Source: JALNZU01 sp964463695 | GTDB lineage: Bacteria; Bacteroidota; Bacteroidia; Bacteroidales; F082 | Reading direction: 5' to 3' | Assembly: GCA_964463695.1 (NCBI GenBank) | Contig: CAYXCZ010000015.1 | Coordinates: 1-64,000 of the forward strand | DNA: 64,000 nucleotides | In this document: positions 34,896 through 43,656 of the stretch, piece by piece | How the letters are laid out: each line of letters opens with the position of its first letter | Numbering within the stretch: the stretch's first letter is position 1 | Program-made: the position numbers and the translations under genes | Notes under the pieces: generated by a model | What the model saw: the letters and a program-made list of their open reading frames with translations, nothing else | Told to the model about the DNA's origin: nothing | The model's database searches: none

Positions 34896-37811
34896 ATGAA
34901 AAAGAAAGAATCAAACACAAACCAAAAAGGAGCTCAGTATATAGCCGGAATAGGTGCATCTGCAGGTGGCCTCGAAGCATTACAGGAGTTTTTTAAGGCC
35001 GTGCCTCTGAAGACAGGTATTGGTTTTGTTGTCATTCAGCATCTTTCGCCTGATTATAAAAGTTTGATGGATGAACTACTTGCCAGATATACCAAGTTGC
35101 CGATTTTGAAGGCTGACGATGGGATGTTGGTTGAACCGGATAAGGTTTATCTGATACCGGCAAGAAAAAATTTGTCGATTTTTCATGGAAGACTCATGCT
35201 CGAAGATCAGGGTGCACGCAACGGAATCATCCTGCCAATAGATATTTTTTTCAGATCTTTAGCAAAAGACATTGAAAAACGAGCCATTGGAATTATACTT
35301 TCAGGTACTGGAAGTGATGGTACTCTTGGCACACGGGCGATAAAAGAAGCCGGTGGAATGGTAATGGCACAAGACGAACGCACTGCAAAGTTTGACGGCA
35401 TGCCACGAAGTTGTATCTCAACTGGCTTGGTAGATTACATTTTACCTCCGGCTGAAATGCCTGATGCGTTGTATAATTTTATTAAACATCCCTTTGTTGA
35501 AAAGGCAAAAAATACTGATGCAGTTCTCACAGGAGACGAAGATGGATTAAGGAAAATTTTGATGACACTTCGCGATTTCAGCGGAACTGATTTTTCTTAT
35601 TACAAGGAAAATACCATCCTTAGGCGTCTCGAACGAAGGTTGAGCATCAACAGGTTTGAACGTTTGGAAGATTATTACAATTTACTGACAAATTCCGATA
35701 AGGAAAAAGAAACGCTCTACCGTGAACTGCTTATTGGAGTGACACGTTTCTTTCGCGATGAGCCTGCTTTTGAAGTGATTAATAATAACATTCTGCCAAA
35801 TCTTCTGGATGGCTCAAAAAAAGAAATCCGGATATGGTCAGCGGGCTGTTCCACTGGAGAGGAAGTTTATTCCTTAGCGATGATCATACGTAGCTATTTG
35901 GATGGCAAACACTTAAATGTTGAGGTGAAAATATTTGCTACAGATATTGATAAGCATTCATTGGAATATGCCGGACAAGGTATTTACCCTGAGAGTATTG
36001 TCAGTGATGTGGATCCTGTTTTGTTGTCACGGTACTTTACAAAACGTGAAAATGGATTTCAAATTAGTGAGTCTATCCGAAAAATGGCAATTTTCGCAAC
36101 ACATAATGTGTTAAAAGATCCTCCTTTCTCTAAATTAGATCTTATAGTATGTAGAAACCTGTTTATTTATTTTAAGCCTGACAGTCAAGCATTTGTGCTT
36201 AATTTATTTCGACTGGCACTCAAATCTGGTGGATATCTTTTCATGGGTAGCAGCGAAACTCTTGGAGTTTACACTGAGGCTTTTGATGTTGTAAACACAA
36301 AGCACAAAGTTTATCAGAAAAAAACAGGCTATGTATCCAATCTTGGTAAGGAATTGCCAGGATCATTCGTATTCAGAAAATCAGAATCCCTAACCAATAA
36401 TGCGGCAGGACAAAAACGTTTTCCACGAAAAGACCAATTAACAGACAAAGTCCTGGAGCGTATGTTGCCTCCTTCCATTGTATTCGATGACAAATTGAAT
36501 GTAATTCAAGTTATTAATGACATCAACCCATATTTGGAGTTAAAACCAGGAAAGTTCAGCCAAAGTTTAACCAACTTACTTCCTACTGATTTGATTGTGG
36601 TTATTAATAATATGGTGCGACGCTTAAAGGCTCAGAAAGAAATTATCGCATTTGAAGGGGTCAAGATACTGAAGGCTGAAAAAACTTTCAAAGTGAATAT
36701 CGAAGGAAGGTTACTGCTCGAGGATGGCGAAAATTATACTTTTATAGTTTCTTTCTTTGATATTGAACAAGTTGAAACAGTGCGAGAAAGCCGGAATGTT
36801 GTTAACTTTGAAACCCAGATAAAGGATCAACTCTCTGAATTGCAGTATGAACTGCAGTTTACCAAAGAAAGCTTGCAGGCAACTGTTGAAGAACTTGAGA
36901 CATCAAATGAGGAATTGCAGGCGTCAAATGAAGAGCTTATAGCCTCCAACGAGGAGCTCCAAAGTACCAATGAAGAACTGCAATCAGTCAATGAAGAGTT
37001 GTATACTGTTAATTCTGAATATCAAAGTAAGATTGAGGAACTTACGCAACTCAATAATGATATTAATAACTTATTGAATAATACCGAGATAGCTGCATTA
37101 TACCTGGATAGTAAAATGTGTATCCGAAAATTCACACCCAGTTTTGCTCGTATCAGCAAATTGATGGAGTTTGATATTGGACGACCTGTCAGACAACTTG
37201 CAACTGCGTTTGTTTATCCTGATTTTCTCAGTGATATTAGTAATGTTCAATTGAAACTACAGTCAATTGAAAAGGAAATTATTACAGACTCGAATGAGCT
37301 TTTTTTGTTGCGTATTGTACCTTACAGAACAGATTTCCATGCAGTTGATGGTATTTTGGTTACTATGGTAAACATTATGAGTCTTCAAAACGAACGAGTC
37401 AAGTTAAAACTGTCAAACCAGCGTCTTCAAGGCGCTCTCGAAATGGGTCACATGGCATGGTGGGAATGGAATATTGAAACAGGTGTCGTCAATATGCATG
37501 AAAATAAGGCAATTATGCTCGGTTATACCTATGATGAGTTTCCTAAAAATGTTTATAAAGTTTGCGAGCTCATTCATCCTGATGATTATAACCGCACGAT
37601 GGATGAGATGCGAAGCCATTTGAAAGGTGAAAAACCAAAATATGACGTTCAATACCGTATAAAAACTAAAAGTGGACGTTATAAGTGGTATTGGGATAAA
37701 GGCGGAATAGTTGAAAGAGATGCCACCGGAAAGCCACTAAAATTGATAGGTTTGGTAATTGATATCAGCGATTTGAAAGCTTTGCAATTAAGTATGGGTG
37801 AAAACTCCTGA
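34896..37811 (+). CDS. CheB-CheR-PAS fusion protein (methylesterase/methyltransferase)
   Basis: 971 residues from the ATG at 34896; a TTG at 34863 is also in frame but adds an untypical N-terminus. Residues ~12-195 are a CheB methylesterase with a visible triad: Ser22 in GASAGG, His49 in IQHLSP and Asp141 in SGTGSDG. Residues ~210-475 are a CheR methyltransferase with the SAM-binding WSAGCSTGEE and later FATDIDKHSL and VCRNLFIYF. A long heptad coiled coil (~640-735, repeats of EELQxSNEEL) leads to two PAS domains. Many relatives carry a histidine kinase at the C-terminus; this one ends after the second PAS. No chemoreceptor, CheA or CheW gene is present, so its methylation target is unknown. 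Confidence 0.92.
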   Translation: MKKKESNTNQKGAQYIAGIGASAGGLEALQEFFKAVPLKTGIGFVVIQHLSPDYKSLMDELLARYTKLPILKADDGMLVEPDKVYLIPARKNLSIFHGRLMLEDQGARNGIILPIDIFFRSLAKDIEKRAIGIILSGTGSDGTLGTRAIKEAGGMVMAQDERTAKFDGMPRSCISTGLVDYILPPAEMPDALYNFIKHPFVEKAKNTDAVLTGDEDGLRKILMTLRDFSGTDFSYYKENTILRRLERRLSINRFERLEDYYNLLTNSDKEKETLYRELLIGVTRFFRDEPAFEVINNNILPNLLDGSKKEIRIWSAGCSTGEEVYSLAMIIRSYLDGKHLNVEVKIFATDIDKHSLEYAGQGIYPESIVSDVDPVLLSRYFTKRENGFQISESIRKMAIFATHNVLKDPPFSKLDLIVCRNLFIYFKPDSQAFVLNLFRLALKSGGYLFMGSSETLGVYTEAFDVVNTKHKVYQKKTGYVSNLGKELPGSFVFRKSESLTNNAAGQKRFPRKDQLTDKVLERMLPPSIVFDDKLNVIQVINDINPYLELKPGKFSQSLTNLLPTDLIVVINNMVRRLKAQKEIIAFEGVKILKAEKTFKVNIEGRLLLEDGENYTFIVSFFDIEQVETVRESRNVVNFETQIKDQLSELQYELQFTKESLQATVEELETSNEELQASNEELIASNEELQSTNEELQSVNEELYTVNSEYQSKIEELTQLNNDINNLLNNTEIAALYLDSKMCIRKFTPSFARISKLMEFDIGRPVRQLATAFVYPDFLSDISNVQLKLQSIEKEIITDSNELFLLRIVPYRTDFHAVDGILVTMVNIMSLQNERVKLKLSNQRLQGALEMGHMAWWEWNIETGVVNMHENKAIMLGYTYDEFPKNVYKVCELIHPDDYNRTMDEMRSHLKGEKPKYDVQYRIKTKSGRYKWYWDKGGIVERDATGKPLKLIGLVIDISDLKALQLSMGENS

Positions 37812-37854
37812 ACTAATAAACTCCAGATGACTAAAACAACAAAATATTTACATT

Positions 37855-39876
37855 ATGACACAAGATAAAGACCAATTGAAAAGCCGGATCAATGATGTTC
37901 TAAGTAATAAAAACGAGTCATTAAACATGGCTTATACAAAATCGCTTGAAGAACTTGTTGAGGATTTGAAGATTTATCAATATGAGCTGGAATTTCAGAA
38001 TGATGAGTTGTTGAGGATTCAGTTCGACCTTGAAAACTCACGAAACTCATACGAACAGCTTTTTCAATATGCTCCTGTTGGTTATGCGATTATCGACGAA
38101 AATTACAGGATTGTTAAGAGCAATCAGTTGTTTAATACCTTGTTTGAAGAAAAACTTATAGAAAAGCCTGACCTCGATATAAGAAAATTGATTGCTGCGG
38201 GATCTCAGGATCTTTTTTATCATTTCTCGAAAAGGCTACTTAAATACAAAGATGCTGAAACAGTCGAAATTGAAATGATTCCTTTCAAAGGTAAGTCGGT
38301 TTTTATGCAGGTAACAGGAAATATATTTGTGTCTAATGGCCAATATATGAGTCGCTTATCATTTCAGAATGTGACTGAGCAAAAAGCGATGATACAAGCA
38401 TTAGCGAAAAGCGAATTCGAGAAACGTACTATAACGGATAATATGACCGATATGGTTGTTGTTAGCGAGCCTGATGGAAAAATTCGCTATGTTTCACCTT
38501 CGATAAAATTATTTGGATTTACACAAGCAGATTATATGGGTAAATCAATATTCGATTTTGTTCATCCATCGGATATTGATTCAGTACTTGAATCCTTTCA
38601 AAATGCTGTCGGACAACTTCGAAATGATACAGTTGTGTTTCGTTTATTAAATAAATCAAAAGGTTTTATGTGGGTTGAAACCTCTGGCAGTTTAGTACTA
38701 AACGAGATGCAGGAAATTGAAAGTGCTGTTTTTGTTGTAAGGAACATCGAAGAAAAGAAAAAGTCTGAAAACGAACTTAAATATACCCGGAATTTACTCG
38801 AACAGGTTGGCCATATGGCTCAAATAGGCGCATGGGAACTTGAACTTTCTACTGATAAACTTTTCTGGTCGAACGTTATACGTAACATTTTTGAAATCTC
38901 AGACGACTATCAGCCAAGCCTTACTGATGCAATTAACTTTTATTTGGAAGGTTCGGATAGAGATGCTATAACAAAGGCTGTTGCTGAAGCTATTGAAAAC
39001 AGGAAAGCGTTTGATTTGGAACTTCAGATTAAAACATCAAAATCGAATGTAATTTGGGTTAGGTCGATGGGCTTACCAATCTATACCGATAACAAATTGA
39101 CACATATCAGGGGGTTGTTTCAGAATGTCAACGAAAAGAAATTGAGTGAAATTCGTTTGACAACTTTTTCGGAAGAATTGCAGGAAATCAATCGAACAAA
39201 AGATAAGATGTTTTCAATCCTGGCACACGACCTTCGATCACCATTCAATGCGTTTTTGAACCTGACGCAATTACTGGACGAAGAAATAGAAACCTTCTCT
39301 AAAAGTGAGATAAAGCATATCACAAAAACGATTTATAGTAGTGCAATAAATCTCAACTCTTTGATTGAAAATCTATTAGAATGGTCTCGATTACAAAGAG
39401 GATTGCTTAAGCCAGTTCTCGCAGTACATGTTGTAAGGGAAACAATTCAAAATGTGGTTGATTCGTTATCGGAGAGTGCTGCTAATAAAACATTGAATAT
39501 AACCATAGAAGCTAATGAAAGATTCATTGCCCGTTATGATAAAGGCATGCTGTCGACCGTCATTAGAAATCTTACTTCCAATGCCATAAAATTCACGCCA
39601 AGGAACGGCACAATTCAAATTAATGTTGAACAGGAAGAAACTCATTTCACAGTCGATATAATGGATTCAGGCATTGGTGTCCCTTCCGAGATTCGTACTT
39701 TCTTGTTCGAAATCAACGATTTAAAAAGCAGAAACGGTACTGATGGTGAAAAAAGCAGTGGATTAGGTCTTATGATTTGTAAAGAGTTTGTTGAACTCCA
39801 TCATGGAACTATTTGGTTGAAAGAAAGCAATGAAAAGGGTAGTTGTTTTAGTTTTAAAATACCCATAATTATGTGA
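37855..39876 (+). CDS. Soluble three-PAS histidine kinase
   Basis: 673 residues with no transmembrane segment. An N-terminal coiled coil (~20-60, EELVEDLKIYQYELEFQNDEL) is followed by PAS domains at ~65-180, ~190-305 (FDFVHPSDIDSV) and ~310-430. The phosphoacceptor is His458 in SILAHDLRSPFNAFL, and the ATPase domain has NLTSNAIKF, DSGIGVPSE and SSGLGLMICKEF. There is no receiver. The N-terminal segment matches the pattern seen in proteins encoded next to CheB-CheR-PAS fusions, and the two genes are only 43 bases apart, so they may act as a pair. Confidence 0.92.
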   Translation: MTQDKDQLKSRINDVLSNKNESLNMAYTKSLEELVEDLKIYQYELEFQNDELLRIQFDLENSRNSYEQLFQYAPVGYAIIDENYRIVKSNQLFNTLFEEKLIEKPDLDIRKLIAAGSQDLFYHFSKRLLKYKDAETVEIEMIPFKGKSVFMQVTGNIFVSNGQYMSRLSFQNVTEQKAMIQALAKSEFEKRTITDNMTDMVVVSEPDGKIRYVSPSIKLFGFTQADYMGKSIFDFVHPSDIDSVLESFQNAVGQLRNDTVVFRLLNKSKGFMWVETSGSLVLNEMQEIESAVFVVRNIEEKKKSENELKYTRNLLEQVGHMAQIGAWELELSTDKLFWSNVIRNIFEISDDYQPSLTDAINFYLEGSDRDAITKAVAEAIENRKAFDLELQIKTSKSNVIWVRSMGLPIYTDNKLTHIRGLFQNVNEKKLSEIRLTTFSEELQEINRTKDKMFSILAHDLRSPFNAFLNLTQLLDEEIETFSKSEIKHITKTIYSSAINLNSLIENLLEWSRLQRGLLKPVLAVHVVRETIQNVVDSLSESAANKTLNITIEANERFIARYDKGMLSTVIRNLTSNAIKFTPRNGTIQINVEQEETHFTVDIMDSGIGVPSEIRTFLFEINDLKSRNGTDGEKSSGLGLMICKEFVELHHGTIWLKESNEKGSCFSFKIPIIM

Positions 39877-39932
39877 GTTAAAGTTTATAATTATACAACC
39901 AACAACAAAAGCAAAACTTTAATTGATTGCAT

Positions 39933-42900
39933 ATGAAAAAGATAGATATATATTTGAACAGGTGTAAGGTCTTTAGAATAAAATTCCCGACCCAATACCT
40001 TGTGCTTCTGGTGATTTCATTGTCATGGATTTCAGCTAAGGGTCATACCGACACCGTTTGGAACTACACGTCAAATAAAAAAATTCTTGTAAGCGGAGAT
40101 CATTACTATCCTCCTTTTGAATTTTTAAACGAAAATGGTCAACCAGATGGATTTAATGTTGAAATATTTCGTTTAATTGCATCAAACCTTGGCTTAAACT
40201 ATGAACTACAACTTCTTCCGTGGGATCAGGTAAGAACAAAAGCCGAAAATAATGAAATTGATGTCGTTATGGGCTTAATGATCTCGCCTGAGCGTGCACA
40301 GAAACTCATTTTTGGGACGCCACACAGCATTATGACACATGGTATCTTTTCCAATAAGTCACGTTTATATACGAATCTTAGTGACCTTAAAGGTAAAAAG
40401 ATTGGTGTGCAGAAGAGCGACTTTATGCACGATTACCTGTTGATGAATCAGTTTGACACAGAAATAATAGCTGTTGATTCACAACTTGATGCATTGGTTA
40501 TGGTTGAAAGTGGAGCATGTGATGCTGCATTGATTGGTAATTTTCAAGGAGCTCATCTTATTAAAAAATATCACCTGAATCAAGTTGTTCTAACATCAAA
40601 CAACATTGAACCAAAACCTTACGGAATGGCTGTAAATAAGGGTAATGAACAGTTATTATCTGCATTGAATACCGGTCTTTTACACTTGAAGGTGAACGGC
40701 GACTATGACAGACTTTATAATAAGTGGTTTGGGGTTTATGAAAAGCAGCTTTTTTACAAAGAGGCGCTTCCTTATGGTCTTGGTATACTGGTATTTGTAC
40801 TGGTTCTTGGGTTTTTTATCGTTATATTAAGATGGAGGATAAAAACCGTTACTTCCTCACTTCGGGAAAGCGAAGAGAAGTTCCGCTTGCTCGTACAGAA
40901 TCAAAATGATTTGATTGTCAAAGTTGATATTCAAGGCAGGTTAACATATGTAAGTCCTTCATATTGCACTTACTTTGGGAAAACAGAAGACGAGCTGCTC
41001 AATAATAATTTTATGCCGCTTGTTCATGAAGATGACCAGCTTTCTACACAGCACGCTTTATCACGTCTGACAAAAACGAACATACATATTGTACATGAAC
41101 AGCGTGCCATGTCAGTAAAAGGTTGGAGATGGATCGTATGGTCTGATACTGCAATTTTGGATGATAACGGTGAAATTAAAGAAATCATTGGTGTTGGAAG
41201 GGATATTACAGCTCAAAAAGAGGCTGAAATAGCTCTGAAAGTAAGCGATGAACGCCTGATTCGATTATTGGATCAGGCAACCAATATTGCTGTTCAGGGT
41301 TACGATTTGAATGGTAATGTTTTGTATTGGAACAATGCAAGTACTCAACTATATGGGTATGAACCTGAAGAAGCCATTGGTAAAAATCTAATTGATCTTA
41401 TCATACCCGAGGAATTAGTTGATAAAGTTAAGTCGGATGTTCAAAAAATGGTTGATCACGGGGTACGAAATTTCTCAGAGGAATTGTTGCTTAAGCACAA
41501 AACAGGTCGAAGAGTTCCTGTGTTTTCAAACCATTCGATTATTGAGATACCCGGAAAAAAGAAGGAATTGTTTTGTATCGATATAGATCTTAGTCAACAT
41601 ATAGAGGATCAGACTATTATCCAAAAAACCAATGGTCAACTTAAAGCTATTTTCGAAAATAGCTTTAATATTTTTGTTTTTCTTGATAACGAGGGCAGGT
41701 TGTTGCTTTACAACCAAACAGCTGTTAAGTTTGCTTCTGACATATTACAAGTTGTAGTTGCGAAAGGAGAAAAATTGTTTAATCTCATTGGCAAGGATCA
41801 ACGTGAAGATTTTAGAAATAGCTTTCTGAAGGCGGTACAGGGACAATCAGTTTATGAGGAACTTTTGATATTTGGGAAGAATAATAAAAAGTATTGGTTC
41901 AATATTCATCTGTCTCCTATGTTTGATGAAAATGGCAAAGTTGAAGGTGTAGTAATGATTGGCAGCGACATTACCACTCAGCACATGTCAAAGCTCGTCC
42001 AACGGATGCTATTTAATATCACCAATGCTGTGAGTATAACCACCGATTTGTCTTCATTGCTTTATGTGATAAAAAGCGAATTAAGCAGCCTGATTGACTC
42101 TTCTAACATGTTTATCGCTTTTTACGATGAAGCGAATGGTATTTTATCAACGCTCGAAGAGGATACTTCCATCGAGCAAATTTCATCCTGGAAAGCTGAA
42201 AATTCACTTAGTGGAATGGTTGTCAAAGGACAGAGATCCTTGTTGCTCACAAACAGTCAAATACAGCAACTTGAAAATGATGGCTTTATCAAAAGGGTTG
42301 GAATACCATCAAAAGTTTGGTTGGGAGTACCTTTAAAATCAGATGGGAAAACGATAGGTGTTTTGGCAGTGCAAAGCTATGAAAATGAGCATGCTTATGA
42401 TGGCTCGAGTGTCGAATTGATGGAGTTTATAAGTGGGCAAATAAGTCAGGTGATTAAACGTCAGCAGGATTTGATTACGCTGATTGATGCAAAACGAAAA
42501 GCAGAAGAAAGCGACCAATTGAAAACATCTTTCCTTAACAACCTTTCTCATGAAATACGTACTCCGTTAAATTGTATGCTTGGTCTTACTGATATGATAG
42601 TTACGGATGAGTTTACTCCTGAAGAAAAAGAGACCTATAACAAACTTATTGTTCAGAACGGTCAGCAACTTACTTCCATAATTAACGATACCGTCAATAT
42701 GGCTACTTTGGAGGCAGGACAAGAAAAGTTGTTTCTCTCAGATGTGAATCTGGAGAATGAACTTGCCTTGATTTTTCAAAAATATATAGAGTTTTTTACG
42801 GAGAAGAGTATTCAGTTTACCGTTGATTTCGACCTCCATTCAAACCCATTTTGGATTAAAGCAGATAAAACCAAGCTAAATGATATTATATCAAAACTAC

Positions 42901-43628
42901 TCGATAATGCTTTGAAATACACCGATGAAGGTTTCGTTAAATTAAGTGTATCCATACAGGATCAAGCAGTTAAATTTCTGGTAACCGATACTGGAATTGG
43001 AATTGACCCTGCTTTTCATTCAGTAATTTTTGAACCTTTTAGGAAGATTGAGACTGACATTCAACGTATTTACAGAGGTAATGGACTTGGCTTAAGCATC
43101 GTTAATTCGTATGTACAAATGATGGGCGGTACGGTTTGGGTAGAATCTGAAATAGGAAAAGGTTCAGTATTCGGTTTTCTCCTTCCCGTTAGTCTGTCTG
43201 ATACATTGATTGAATCTGCAAATTCGTTGTTGGTCCCTGCTTATGATAGTGATACAAAGCCTGTCATATTAATTGCTGAGGATGAAGATCATAACATGGA
43301 GTTTTTAAAATCAGTAACTAAAGGTTTGGATATTAAAGTTTTGGAGGCACACAACGGACTTGAAGTTTTACATTATTTCGAAAAAAATATTCACATCGAC
43401 CTCGTTCTCATGGATCTGAAGATGCCGGTTTTAAGCGGATATGATGCCGCATCACGTCTGAGGAGCAAAGGAATTGATGTCCCAATTATTGCTGTTACTG
43501 CTTACGCCCTCACTGGTGATGAAGAAAAAGCTATTGCTGCAGGTTGTGATGACTACCTGGCTAAACCCTTTTCAAGGGAAAAAATTCTGACAATGATGCA
43601 GCTTTATGTGCAGCTGAATGAAAAGTAG
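39933..43628 (+). CDS. Hybrid histidine kinase with periplasmic amino-acid-binding-protein-like sensor
   Basis: 1231 residues from the ATG at 39933. The signal segment (~20-36) is followed by a type 3 solute-binding domain (~45-275): YYPPFEFLNENGQPDGFNVEI, then DVVMGLMISPERAQ. A transmembrane helix lies at ~283-302. In the cytosol come PAS domains (~309-430, ~440-560, ~570-685), a GAF domain (~690-850), and the phosphoacceptor domain with His873 in LSHEIRTPLNCML. The ATPase domain has DNALKY, DTGIGIDP and GNGLGLSIV, and the terminal receiver has Asp1161 in VLMDLKMPVLSGYDA. The periplasmic domain suggests direct sensing of an amino acid or similar small molecule, as in BvgS-like kinases. Confidence 0.92.
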   Translation: MKKIDIYLNRCKVFRIKFPTQYLVLLVISLSWISAKGHTDTVWNYTSNKKILVSGDHYYPPFEFLNENGQPDGFNVEIFRLIASNLGLNYELQLLPWDQVRTKAENNEIDVVMGLMISPERAQKLIFGTPHSIMTHGIFSNKSRLYTNLSDLKGKKIGVQKSDFMHDYLLMNQFDTEIIAVDSQLDALVMVESGACDAALIGNFQGAHLIKKYHLNQVVLTSNNIEPKPYGMAVNKGNEQLLSALNTGLLHLKVNGDYDRLYNKWFGVYEKQLFYKEALPYGLGILVFVLVLGFFIVILRWRIKTVTSSLRESEEKFRLLVQNQNDLIVKVDIQGRLTYVSPSYCTYFGKTEDELLNNNFMPLVHEDDQLSTQHALSRLTKTNIHIVHEQRAMSVKGWRWIVWSDTAILDDNGEIKEIIGVGRDITAQKEAEIALKVSDERLIRLLDQATNIAVQGYDLNGNVLYWNNASTQLYGYEPEEAIGKNLIDLIIPEELVDKVKSDVQKMVDHGVRNFSEELLLKHKTGRRVPVFSNHSIIEIPGKKKELFCIDIDLSQHIEDQTIIQKTNGQLKAIFENSFNIFVFLDNEGRLLLYNQTAVKFASDILQVVVAKGEKLFNLIGKDQREDFRNSFLKAVQGQSVYEELLIFGKNNKKYWFNIHLSPMFDENGKVEGVVMIGSDITTQHMSKLVQRMLFNITNAVSITTDLSSLLYVIKSELSSLIDSSNMFIAFYDEANGILSTLEEDTSIEQISSWKAENSLSGMVVKGQRSLLLTNSQIQQLENDGFIKRVGIPSKVWLGVPLKSDGKTIGVLAVQSYENEHAYDGSSVELMEFISGQISQVIKRQQDLITLIDAKRKAEESDQLKTSFLNNLSHEIRTPLNCMLGLTDMIVTDEFTPEEKETYNKLIVQNGQQLTSIINDTVNMATLEAGQEKLFLSDVNLENELALIFQKYIEFFTEKSIQFTVDFDLHSNPFWIKADKTKLNDIISKLLDNALKYTDEGFVKLSVSIQDQAVKFLVTDTGIGIDPAFHSVIFEPFRKIETDIQRIYRGNGLGLSIVNSYVQMMGGTVWVESEIGKGSVFGFLLPVSLSDTLIESANSLLVPAYDSDTKPVILIAEDEDHNMEFLKSVTKGLDIKVLEAHNGLEVLHYFEKNIHIDLVLMDLKMPVLSGYDAASRLRSKGIDVPIIAVTAYALTGDEEKAIAAGCDDYLAKPFSREKILTMMQLYVQLNEK

Positions 43629-43656
43629 AAAATATAAAATTGATTAGCCAAATATC

